Shown here piece by piece: positions 10,501 through 21,162 of a DNA stretch of 27,500 nt. The stretch's first letter is position 1, and every line of letters begins with the position of its first letter. This stretch comes from Mesostigma viride (taxonomy: Eukaryota; Streptophyta; Mesostigmatophyceae; Mesostigmatales; Mesostigmataceae), in assembly GCA_009746045.1 (NCBI GenBank), contig RPFO01000017.1:1228501-1256000 (forward strand), written 5' to 3'. The translations under genes were made by a program, and so were the position numbers. A model generated the notes under the pieces. That model made no database searches, had not been told where the DNA came from, and worked only from the letters and a program-made list of their open reading frames with translations.

Positions 10501-13500
10501 TCGCCCGTCATGCTCGCCAAGGCTCTCAAGGTGCGGTTGCTGTCTACCCACAGTCCGAACACCAATCCTGCTGTTGTAGCTGTTCCCCGTCCGGCGTGGT
10601 TTTTAGCTCATGCGCATAGTGGCTGCAGAGCCAAGCAACCCTCTCTGCAGCTGGGAGTATATCTCGTACATAGGACATCTCATGATACTACTATCTCTTA
10701 TGTCCTACTAGTATACCCCATTATACTACTATCTCTTATGTCCTACTAGTATACCCCATTATACTACTACCTCTTATGTCCTACTAGTATACCCCATTAT
10801 ACTACTATCTCTTATGTCCTACTAGTTCATACTGTATCTCCTCATATCTCGTACACCATGTACGGTATACCTTATCTCATCATATCTCGCCATCAACTAC
10901 GCCAATGCGTCGCATTAAGGGTAAGAAATGTGACTGTCTGGCCGGTGTTCTGTCTCTGTGGTTGGTAACGCGCTGGTGTTCTGTTTCTGTTTGTGATCAT
11001 GTTATCTCCAATGTGGCTCGAGATCTGTGTCACACACACACACACAATTTGTACATCGCCAATTGTTCTTCCTCACATGTAGTAAGCATCCTAGTAAGCA
11101 GGCTTAGTAGCAATGCCGCCCGCCCTAGGTGCGGCCCTGATACTTGCAGCCCGTCCCGCCCCACTTATGCTTTCTTTCTACCACCGGCGAATGGCCTCCC
11201 TTTTTACATACCTGTTTTTCATTCCTTTCTTTTTTTTTTTCTGCTTGACTGGTTTTCGTCCTTTCTGTTTCCTGCTTGCGCTAACGGTGGCATGCCTTGG
11301 TGATCGCTGTTTCTGCTTCCCTGTCCTGGACACTTGGACACTTGGACGCATGGACACTTGGACACTTGGACACTTGGACACTTGGACACTTGGACACTTG
11401 GACACTTGGACACTTGGACACTTGGACACTTGGACACTTGGACACTTGGACACTTGGACACTTGGACACTTGGACACTTGGACACTTGGACACTTGGACA
11501 CTTGGACACTTGGACACTTGGACACTTGGACACTTGGACACTTGGACACTTGGACACTTGGACACTTGGACACTTGGACACTTGGACACTTGGACACTTG
11601 GACACTTGGACACTTGGACACTTGGACACTTGGACACTTGGACACTTGGACACTTGGACACTTGGACACTTGGACACTTGGACACTTGGACACTTGGACA
11701 CTTGGACACTTGGACACTTGGACACTTGGACACTGGGACACTGGGACACTTGGACACTTGGACACTTGGACACTTGGACACTTGGACATTTGGACCAACG
11801 ACGAGCCGTGATGTCGGCAGAACCCCGTTGAGCTGCAAGGCATGCGCGCGTGCCACATTCGCGACGGCGCCGCTCTCGTTCGATACTTTGCGTGGCTGGA
11901 CGAGCAGGTGCGTGCTGTGTGCGCTCGCATCGTGCACGCTCTGGGCATGCTTTACTGCGTGCAACGTGCTGAGTAAGTGCCCTTATGTAACTAGGTGCAT
12001 GAAAGTTGCTAGGTTTGCGCCGTGCCTTCTCGTGTGCACGGCAAAGGGGGCCTCCCCTCTTGACCCCGCCCCAGCATTTCTCTGCTTTCTGTGTTTGTGT
12101 CAGCACGGCCCATGACAGCACGCCAGAACGTGCCTTGCACCCATCTGTGCACCAGCCAGGCGGGTGACAAGGGGGTGGAATGGACATGGTCGCTGCACAG
12201 GACGTTAGCATCACCTCCTACCATGCAATAATGGCATAGTGGCATCCCTTGAATGCATGGTGCTCTGGAGAGCGGGTGTGCGTTTAGCTAGACAGGTCAG
12301 CTATTTTGGGTCCTTATGTCCGGTCAGCCACGCCCAATCTAGTCGATTGCAGTTCCTTGGTGGGAAGGTTTCCCACAGGAATTGCCCCCCAGACAGTGTG
12401 GCTGTATTGTTTCATGCAACAACCAATCAACCATCCATGGCAACAGGAAGGCATGGGAGCGGACGTGCACGCTGAACATGGGCCAGTACACTCAACTAAC
12501 AGCCCATCGGTCATTAAACTAACAGCCCATCGATCATTATTCGATACTAATTCCTTGACTAATTAATTACTTTGGAGAATCCCCTTGGGACCTCGCAGAT
12601 GCAAGCTAAGGGCGCCGCGGGCTATTTTGGGAGCGCGACGGACGCCAGCAACGCCAAGACGAAGAAGGCAGCCGCAGGTGGCAGCCGCAAGCGCAAGAAG
12701 GCGTACGTGCTGCCCTGGATGGCATCCCGCAGGGTGTGGAGAGAGTAGCGAGTAGCAACCGTAGGAGCAAGAGGCATAAATAGAGATGTTTGAATAAAAC
12801 AAAGAGCCATCATCTGTAACAGAGGTGTGTCAACCGTATAAGAAGTTTCACCTTAGCGACTGCAGGAAGTAAGCATGGATTTTTGGCGCTGGAAGGAGGG
12901 AAGTTTGGAGCGCGGGCCAATCAGGTATGTGCATCGTGTTGAAATCGATGCTTTTTTGTGATGGTCAGCATTGCGATGATGATGTGTTTTGCTTCAGGAG
13001 CCGGCACCGCGGAAAAGGCGGGGTCCAGCACGCACACCTTTCTTACAACGAACGTTTCAAGCAGCACCGCTTGTTCTTTATCCTTCACACCGTATTCCTC
13101 CGCCCGCTGTATGGACCGGGCAATGGCTTCCTCGGCTGACAGTCTGACACCTGGCGGTGCATCGTCCCCCTGCTCTCAACCCCCGAGCAGTGAGCCGAGT
13201 GACCTGACCGAGTGGACCGCCGCCGCCAAGCTGGAGGAGTTCCGCAGCGAGGGCGAGGTGAGCGCGCAGTCAAAGGTTTTCTGGGGGCAAGGTCCATTTC
13301 AAACCTAATTATTTTGGGCATCTCCATCAAACCTATTTACTTTGGGTATCTCCTTCAAGCCTAATTATTTTGGGCATCTCCTTCAAACCTAATTATTTTG
13401 GGCATCTCCATCAAACCTATTTACTTTGGGTATCTCCTTCAAGCCTAATTATTTTGGGCATCTCCTTCAAACCTAATTATTTTGGGCATCGCCATCAAAC

Positions 13501-16500
13501 CTATTTACTTTGGGTATCTCCTTCAAGCCTAATTATTTTGGGCATCTCCTTCAAACCTAATTATTTTGGGGATCTCCCTCAAACCTAATTATTTTGGTAT
13601 CTCCTTCAAACCTAATTATTTCGGGCATCTCCTTCAAACCTAATTATTTTGGGTATCTCCTTCAAACCTAATTATTTCGGGCATCTCCTTCAAACCTAAT
13701 TATTTTGGGTATCTCCTTCAAACCTAATTATTTTGGGTATCTCCTTCAAACCTAATTATTTCGGGCATCTCCTTCAAACCTAATTATTTTGGGTATCTCC
13801 ATCAAACCTAATTATTTCGGGCATCTCCTTCAAACCCAATAATGTTGGGTATCTCCATCAAACCTAATTATTTTGGGCATCTCCATCAAACCTATTTATT
13901 TTGTGCATCTCCATCGAACGTAATTATTTTGGGTATCTCCTTCAAGCCTAATTATTTTGGGCATCTCCTTCAAACCGAGTTATTTTAGGCATCTCCGTCA
14001 AACCTAATTATTTTGGGTATCTCCATCAAACCTCTTTATTTCGAGTGTCTCCAGCAAACGTATTTACTACTATTTGGGGTGTCTCCATCAACCCTGTTTA
14101 CTTTGAGCATCCAACCGGATCAAACCAGCCATCCCACGGACATGCGGCATGCCTTGGGGCCAGGATGGGCCAGCCCTCACTGAACTGCCTGCGCCCTGTT
14201 GCCAAGCCAAAGGCAGCCGAGTGGCTGCAAAGATTGAGGCCCAGGAGTGGGTGGATCTCGGACCATAGTTTGTGTGCACACACAAGCCATGTGCCAATAT
14301 ACTGTCATGCGCTGACGTCCCCCCCCCCTAGTGCTGCCCTTTCCCTCCCTGATACTTCTGTCGACCGCAGAACTTCGTTGGGCTGAGCTTCCCCACCATC
14401 TCTAGCACGGGCGCCAACGCCGCGGTCATCCACTACTCCCCCACGGCCAACACTGCACTGCCGCTGGACCCAGAACGCATCTACCTGTGCGACTCCGGCG
14501 CGCAGGTGGGGAGGGGGCCGGAACGATGAAATGCATGGGATGGGGGGTAGACATGGGGTGGGGAGGATATGCGTGCGGGTGGGGAGGGAAAGGAAGAAAT
14601 GGGGAGGGAAAGGGGAAGGGGGGAACAAGGAGGGAGGGGGGGGGAGAAACAATGGGGGCCATGTCACAGAGGGGAAGGGGTGGGGGTGGGGGTGGGGGGA
14701 TCCAGCGACCAGCGCTTTGTAGATAGAAGATTGCAACCAGAGTTTTTTTGGCTTTAATAATATTTTGGTCTGTTTTCCCGTCCTTTCTGAAGTGCAAGTA
14801 GTGGAACGTGCACCGGAGAAGGTCAGAGGGAGTTGGATGCGTTGGTCGCTTTTTGTTACATGGAGCTCTAGGAATGATGGGTGTGGCTCATGCAGCTAGT
14901 CCTTGAGACGAGAGGAGCCGTTTCATGTCTTTGGTTCTTTCACTCTTTTACTCTCCTGCATTCATTTTTCCTTTGCAACAAATTGGAAATTACCTCTGCA
15001 CCCCTGCTGTGGTCGTGATCTTTCCAGCACACGTCTTGTCTCCTGCTGACTGCCTGGTTGTCTCGTGCACAAGAAACATAACGACATTCGGACCTCTGAA
15101 ACGGAAAAACTCCGGAAAAGTCAACTTTCCCGTGTTTCCTAAGAATAGATACCTGCATGCACATCCATCCCTTCCATCCAAGTTTTTCCTGCCAGCATGC
15201 AGGGATATGGGGGTACAATGTGCTTTCCGGCTTGCCACCTACTCAGCTGCCTGCCTGCTCTCCTGATATCCCATCCACCTGCCTGGTACTGCCTTGGGGG
15301 TTGCCAGTACCGTGACGGCACGACGGACATCACGCGCACCGTTCATTTCGGCAGCCCGTCGGCGTATGAGCAGGCATGCTTCTCGCGGGTACGTGCACGC
15401 GGCTAGCATGCAACATCGGGCACGAGTGTTGGGTGCTAACATCGGGTGCCGGCCTTGGGTATGAGTATTGTGTACTTGAATGTTCGATCAGCTGCAATAT
15501 GCTGGCGCAGGCAACGCCCTTTCAGCCATCACATGCGCAAATCTGTCACGTCGCACTCACTTTTGTAGGCACCAAGCACATGCGCAAATCTGTCACGTCA
15601 CACTCAATTTTGTAGGCACCGTTGGTGCATTGGTTTTGACAGCCGTCGATTGGCGTCCCTGCAGCGTGTTGGCCCCGCTAGCACTGTTTGTTGGAAGGGT
15701 TTGGTGGATTGTCTATACCTCCGTAATGCTGTGATGGCACTGCTCAGTCGTGTTAGCTGCTACCCACTGCACTCGGCCCGCAGCATGATCGCCACATGTT
15801 GCTGCATGACAGACGCATGGCCCGCAGCCAGCACGCTCGCCACCTGGTCCTGGTCCTGGGTTTGCCTGGGTGGGAGCTGCCACCCACATGCCAGTCGCTG
15901 ATAATGGAGGTTGCGCTCGACAGCAGAGTTCTCGGTTCGTGAAGTCTCTGTTCTGGCTGGCTCCAAGACATGTCCGTTTCATTGCGCTGGGGTGCCTTGG
16001 CTGGAGGTTGATGCTGGGAGCGGCGGTGGGTCTCAGCTCGTAAAGCAAGGCAGGGGATGGCCCTGTGGGAGACAAACTCATGTGGGAAGGCATCAATCCG
16101 CTGTCCTGTTGTCCTGTGTGGCGACCATCATGTCCTGTGTGGATTGCCTCACCCTGGCGATGGCCCCTGCAGGTCCTCAAGGGCCACATCGCGTTGGACC
16201 GCATGGTCTTCCCCAAGGGCACGACAGGTCAGAACAGATCCTCAAACAACATGATAAATCTTTTTACGCGATGGTCATGGAGACAGGGTGCGGGATGATG
16301 ATGCGCAGATAAGGGAGATAGACTGGGGGTAGGGGGCGGGGGGGGGGGGGGGGGGGGGGGGCCTGAAGCTGATGCACGCTGCCAGCGCTGCCGCGGAAGG
16401 TGTCTGATGCTGGGAGCAGGAACACCGTGAGCTACTGATGCTGCGGCCCGTACCAGTATATGTATCAGTATCATAATGAATGTATCAGTATCTGAGATAC

Positions 16501-19500
16501 TGCGCACTCACGGATTGGGTAGTACTGAGGGTGAGTGCCAGTCTACCTATTTGCTCTGTAACCCTCTACGTGCGGCGGGCACCCCTACTTGCATCCTGCG
16601 CCATGACTGTTTCTCTATCTGGCCCTACCTACTTGCATCCTGCGCCATGACTGTTTCTCTATCTGGCCCTACCTACGTGCATCCTGCGCCATGACTGTTT
16701 CTCTATCTGGCCCTACCTACGTGCATCCTGCGCCATGACTGTTTCTCTATCTGGCCCTACGCCACCACGCACACGCAACTGCAAGCACATGGGGTGCTAG
16801 ATGGGGTCACTGTATGGGGTCACTATATGGGGGCACTACATGGGGTCGCTGTGTGGGGTCGCTGTACGAGATGGCATGCAACCGCAGCGGCCGTTGGGGA
16901 CAGCAAACCATGAGGGAGTCCTTTCCAGTGTGCCCCCTGGGCAAGTGGACACGGCCATTTGCAGGCAGTCCCTGGGCAGTCAAGGATTCTGTCATTCACT
17001 CGAGCAGTACACGAGAGGCGTGTTCTAGATCATGGCATGGCCTACTACCGTCTATGTACTGCCTATTGTGTAGGCAGTGCACAATAGCTAGTGCATAGTA
17101 AAATGCTACGGAGTGTCTAGGCAGATGGCCGTGGCCATGCATGCGTGTCGTTCGTAGCATCCCAACATGTCCCTTATCAAGAGTCCTGTGCCAGAAGCTG
17201 GCACTAGATGTCACCTGTGTTTTGCGGGCGGGAGTCACGCTGCTTGTGCATTTTTTATCGCCTCTTATGCGGCCGTGGCATGCCATGTTGACAGTCGGCG
17301 GCCTACCTGACGGGCGGGCTGCTGCGCAGGTGTGTGGCTAACAGGGTCTTCACGGTGCGCCCCCTGTACTGGTGACGAGGTTGGCTAGTCATGGTGGCAT
17401 GTACTGGTGACGAGGTTGGCTAGTCATGGTGGGGGATGGGTCTCTGTTGGTGGGTCTACTGTCGTGGTGATGGGCTGATAGCGGTCACTGCACCGTCGTG
17501 GTGATGGGCTGATAGCGGTCACTGTACCGTTGTGGTGGCGGGCGGGCTGCTATTGGTCACCGTGTGTTCTTGGTGGTGGTTGGTGGCGGACCGTGGGCCG
17601 GCGACAGGTCATGTGCTGGACATCCTCTGCCGCGTTCCCCTGTGGCGTGTCGGGCTGGACTACATGCACGGCACCGGCCACGGGGTGGGCGCATTCCTCA
17701 ACGTGCACGAAGGTGCGTTCCCCGTCTCTCTCTTGAAGCATGTGTGCGTGGCTGCGTGCCCCCCTACTCGTGCAGCATGCGTGCATGCCATCTTACGCAT
17801 TACGCACGCGCAGCGTTCCGGCACGCGACACGATCCAACGGTGGGCAAGCACCAGGAGGCAAGCACCTCTTGTGTCGCGCTGCTCGCTTAGAGCAGATGG
17901 GGCCTTGAATAAGGCCTTTTAGTAATCCACTGTCCTTAGTTATCAGCTCGGGGGTGCCCTGGTGAGCCTTTTTGCAGATATCTTCCTCTTGTCTGCATGT
18001 CAGGGCTTGTAGTTAGGCGGGCTTTTTCTCCCTGGAAGTGGGTCAACTCCTCTGTGAGTGATGTGCCCTCTCGTTGTTGTCCCTTGAACCTCTGCTCGTG
18101 GACCCCTCGCTCACGGATCCCTCGCACCCTGATCTCTTGCTCGTGCACCCAACGCTCATGTGTTGTGGACAGGTCCCCAGTCGATCAGCTTCCGGCCAAC
18201 GTCCAGCAAGGTGGCGATGCAGGCCAGCATGACCATCTCAAACGGTACGTAAGCGTGGGAGCGTGGCTAGATACCATCAGAGAGGGTTGCATGTAGCGGA
18301 TCCCACCCTCTTTCTTTCACGGTATGTACGGGGGGGGGGGGGGGGAGCAATAGGAACATGAGCATTGATAACGTAAAACACGTACAGTGTCTACTACTAT
18401 GCTTCTATGTAACAAGTGCGTGAACGTGTGAGCAGTCGGAACATGAGCATCTCCAACGGCACGCGCGCATGTGCATGGCTAGATGATTGGAGCGGGTTGC
18501 ATGGAGGTGACCATCTCCCACGGTGCGTGGCGGCGCGAGGGATTGAACGGGAGCATCTGCAACAGTGCCCCGAGAGTGTGCCTTGAGGCTTTGCGTGCGA
18601 TAAGTGTCGCACGGCTCATGTTGAGCATAGCTCGCGTGCGTGCATGCATGTGTCACTTCCGCCCTGTCGTGCACCCAAAGGAGACGGCTGCCGTGTGGTG
18701 GCACTGTGACGGCAGCATTGGTTGCCTGTAGCCCTGGCAGTGGGTCTTGGCATTTCACAGTTGCTGGAAGTAGTTGTCGGATTCCTGTAAGGCCCGAGTA
18801 TTCCTATTTCTCAGACGTATGCTTTCACTGGCCATAATAGCCAACGGCTGATGGCGGACTTTGCCATGTCGCTGACCGGCTAAGATTGACTGTTCATAAA
18901 ATTGTCGACACCGTCTTGGCTTAAGGTTTGATTTATATGTTGGCATGTTCGTGTACCAGGCAGGTTCCTGTAAGTCGCCGTGTCCGCCTGCTCGGTGTAC
19001 TCGTGGTACCCTGGCTTTCCTGCTGCATGCCATGTGGTGGGAGCACAATGTCTCCTTCCTGGGTGATCCTAATACTTGTCGCCATCAACCACTCTGCCTG
19101 CTATGGCGACCCGATCTGCTGGAGAAGCCCTGTTCTTGACATTTTATTCTTTACACTGATTTCCCCCTGGCAATCACTGCTGCTTCTGCCATCGCCATCG
19201 CACCATCAAGCCCACCATGGTTAGCTATGACATCTGCACCCTGCATGCATCCATCTGCAGAGAATCTGTCAAAGTGTGGCCTGCTTCGGCTGCCCTGGCA
19301 TGCAAGCACAGACGGCTTTAGGCCAGCATCCTGTGGAAAACTGAACAGAAATACCTGCCCAAGGCCAGGCATGATCTGCGTGCACACTTGTCTCTTACAT
19401 TTGAGCACCTCTTCTGCTGTGCCGCTCTCGCTCATGTCAGTACCGATCCTGCCGAAGCTTATCATGCATAATGCTCGCCAGTGTGGGACCTCAAAAGCAG

Positions 19501-20822
19501 GGCCGGCCTATGCTGAGCTGGTACCCCTACCCCTGCCTCTCCTTTTCATCCCATGCTGAGCTGGTACCCCTACCCCTGCCTCTCCTCATCCCTTGATCTG
19601 TGGGGGAAGGGAGGATCTTGATGTTGGGATTGTCGTCATTTTTATAACGGAACAGGGCCGGCTATTACGAGTTGGTTCAACTCATCCTCTATGTTTAGTT
19701 CTTTGTTCCAATCTCCTCGAATCATCTGTGCAGAGCCGGGCTACTACGAGCAGGGCGCGTTTGGCATCCGCATCGAGAACGTGCTGGTCGTGAAGGAGAC
19801 GCAGCTCGCGAACAACTTCAACAAGGCGGGCTGGATGGGCTTTGAGCACATCGCATTTGTGAGTGCAACACTGCGCAACCAAGTCCCTGACAGTGTTGGC
19901 CTGTAGCCACACGCACGCCATGCACCTCCCCCAACCGGGTTGGCCTAGAAATGCATACGTCTGAACTAAACACGGAAAATGCTCTCCCCCTGACCATATA
20001 GTCGAGTGCTTGGGACCCCACACAAGCCAGGAGTACACCAGCATTTCGGTGCTATGCCGTGTCCAGCATGGGTCTAGGTCCCACGTCCCCTTGTTGCTCT
20101 CAATGCTCTGAAGCTCTCGGTCATGGACACAACAGGGAGTTTTTCACATCAGGCTCGTTGACGTTTGGACCGAGGTGAAAGATGGGAGACCAAGCTGTAA
20201 TACATGTGGAGTAAGAAGTGGGGAAGATGGGGGGAGGGCAAGGGTGAATGCAATGGGGGGCAGAGAAGAAGACAAGAACATGGGAGGGGATAGGCATAAA
20301 GACTGTGAAGGAAAACAACCCTCGACATCGCAGCCGTGGGTTGGGAAAGGTGAAAGTTGGAACTTGGATTTCTTGAAGGGGTTTGGGGCGCTGGGAGACG
20401 GGTAGCTGCTCTGCGTCGACAATTGCCACTGTTGTGCATATCACTGCCAGAGACACACAACCAACTGGCTTGTGCCAGAGACACACAACCAACTGGCTTG
20501 TGCCAGAGACACACAACCAACTGGCTTGTGATGCATGTGAATCATGAATGGCATGCCCCACTGAAGTACATCTCTCACTTGCATCCCTGTTTGCCAAAAT
20601 GGCATATGTCCCCCCCTGTTTCTCTTTCGGCAGGCTCCCATGCAGGTGAAGCTGATGGACTTGTCCTTGCTGACAAAAAAGGAGATGGACTGGGTGGATG
20701 ACTACCACAACGAGTGCCGCACGCTGCTGATGCCGTACATGAAGACCGCGGCGGAACGCGATTGGCTAACTCGTGCGACTGAGCCGATTTCCAGGCCAGA
20801 GATCAACCTCGACGTTGAGTAA
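7593..20822 (+). CDS. APP1: Xaa-Pro aminopeptidase (aminopeptidase P, M24B family), complete 15-exon gene
   Basis: Removes N-terminal residues preceding proline. Exons: 7593-7694, 7849-7912, 8166-8305, 9273-9680, 10141-10530, 11821-11907, 12599-12702, 13191-13257, 14371-14505, 15308-15388, 16173-16227, 17608-17712, 18173-18244, 19734-19858, 20634-20822. All introns are GT-AG and all phases agree, giving 707 residues. Order: creatinase-like N domain (SEDAHQSEY near 29-37, [15 protein letters not shown]), second N-domain (about 160-370), pita-bread catalytic domain (about 385-645), C-terminal APP extension. The dinuclear metal ligands are all present with human XPNPEP1-like spacing: Asp495 (CDSGAQ), Asp506 (DGTTDITRT), His569 (HGTGHG), Glu604 (NEPGYYE), Glu618 (RIENV). 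It is longer than usual (about 620-650) because of two Ala/Lys-rich insertions, about 267-327 and 408-432. The ATG has a strong context (ACCATGG). An upstream targeting exon cannot be excluded. Exon 8 could instead start at 13143, adding 16 residues in phase. Confidence 0.96.
8772..8948. repeat. 59-bp tandem repeat, three copies
   Basis: The AATAGGGCTGATCATCCC core starts at 8772, 8831 and 8890, in intron 8306-9272 of the aminopeptidase gene. Copies are almost identical, so expansion was recent. It is preceded by a long pyrimidine-rich tract (about 8520-8750). Confidence 0.95.
10685..10827. repeat. 38-bp tandem repeat, about 3.8 copies
   Basis: The ATACTACTATCTCTTATGTCC core starts at 10685, 10723, 10761 and 10799, an exact 38-bp period, with CTAGTATACCCCATT between cores. 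It lies in intron 10531-11820 of the aminopeptidase gene, upstream of the 8-bp satellite in the same intron. Confidence 0.95.
11329..11795. repeat. 8-bp satellite (GACACTTG)n, about 58 copies
   Basis: About 467 bp of head-to-tail GACACTTG. One early unit is GACGCATG, two late units are GACACTGG, and the last is GACATTTG; otherwise it is perfect. It ends only about 25 bp before the intron 5 acceptor (11819-11820). An 8-bp unit without stop codons stays open in all six frames, which creates very long false reading frames on both strands. It shows no coding signal of its own. Confidence 0.98.
13296..14110. repeat. 28-bp intronic minisatellite, about 29 copies, with 84-bp higher-order start
   Basis: A CAAACCTAATTATTTTGGGC-type unit repeats every 28 bp through most of intron 13258-14370 of the aminopeptidase gene. 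At the start three unit variants cycle in a fixed order; the variant with CCTATTTACTTTGGGTATC recurs at 13324, 13408 and 13492, exactly 84 bp apart. Later units are less ordered and more diverged. No gene is present in the array. Confidence 0.96.
14506..14702. repeat. G-rich purine tract
   Basis: Nearly 200 bp at the 5' end of intron 14506-15307 is dominated by runs of G with A on the sense strand, with many GGG/GGGG blocks. The sense RNA or DNA could form G-quadruplexes. No coding signal. Confidence 0.8.
15530..15620. repeat. 47-bp direct duplication
   Basis: CACATGCGCAAATCTGTCACG begins at 15530 and again at 15577, each copy ending TTTTGTAGGCACC. It lies in intron 15389-16172 of the aminopeptidase gene. 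Confidence 0.9.
16338..16361. repeat. Poly(G) run, 24 bases
   Basis: An uninterrupted run of 24 G, preceded by GGGGGC, in intron 16228-17607 of the aminopeptidase gene. A shorter G run lies near 18330-18345 in intron 13. The exact length could be a sequencing artefact. Confidence 0.9.
16587..16762. repeat. 44-bp tandem repeat, four copies
   Basis: The GCATCCTGCGCCATGACTG core starts at 16591, 16635, 16679 and 16723, an exact 44-bp period, in intron 16228-17607 of the aminopeptidase gene. Confidence 0.95.
16801..16868. repeat. 13-bp tandem repeat, five copies
   Basis: ATGGGGTCACTGT-type units with the GGGG block at 16803, 16816, 16829, 16842 and 16855. It follows closely after the 44-bp array in the same intron. 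Confidence 0.88.
17366..17540. repeat. Two adjacent short tandem duplications (35 bp and 34 bp)
   Basis: GTACTGGTGACGAGGTTGGC occurs at 17366 and 17401. GTCGTGGTGATGGGCTGATA occurs at 17461 and 17495, with a diverged third copy at 17529. Both lie just upstream of the acceptor at 17606-17607. Confidence 0.88.
19511..19590. repeat. 43-bp direct duplication
   Basis: TGCTGAGCTGGTACCCCTAC begins at 19511 and 19554, followed by CCCTGCCTCTCCT in both copies. It lies in intron 18245-19733 of the aminopeptidase gene. Confidence 0.9.
20446..20529. repeat. 28-bp tandem repeat, three copies
   Basis: GCCAGAGACACACAACCAAC begins at 20446, 20474 and 20502, followed by TGGCTTGT. It lies in intron 19859-20633, about 100 bp before the last exon of the aminopeptidase gene. 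Confidence 0.95.
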
Positions 20823-21036
20823 GAGAGATTTCATCCTCAGAATGTCATCAGGTGTGCAGCAGGATGCAGGCTGGTTACTGACCTTGGAAGGCAAGACCCA
20901 AGTGAAGGTTGCGCATGCCTAGCAGTTGATATCTACATGGTCCTTTTCTTGGGCCGCGCCCTATGCCACATAACATGGCGTACATTTGGGAGTGGGCAGG
21001 ACAAACGGACTACACTGTTTGATTGTGGTTGAAGAC

Positions 21037-21041
21037 TGTAA
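21037..21041 (+). promoter_or_regulatory. Candidate TGTAA polyadenylation signal
   Basis: TGTAA lies 215 bp after the aminopeptidase stop codon (TAA 20820-20822). TGTAA is the usual polyadenylation signal of chlorophyte algae. A second TGTAA at 21148-21152 lies inside the antisense tail of a LINE-like element. The 3' UTR and flank (20823-21133) hold nothing else I recognise. Confidence 0.5.
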
Positions 21042-21162
21042 GAACGTAGAAATATGGACTCCCTGGTTGGCGACTAAGACTAGGCTACTGATCCGACTCG
21101 ATTTTAGGTAGCAATGATGTGTCATTACTCCTTGAATTAAATTAAATTGTAACATATGTCCC

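Noticed and set aside
11113-12214. Very long reading frames (165-331 aa) on both strands over the 8-bp satellite
   Set aside because: They are open in all frames only because an 8-bp unit without stops repeats. The product would be a pure 8-residue repeat, and the stretch lies in an intron with consistent GT-AG borders.
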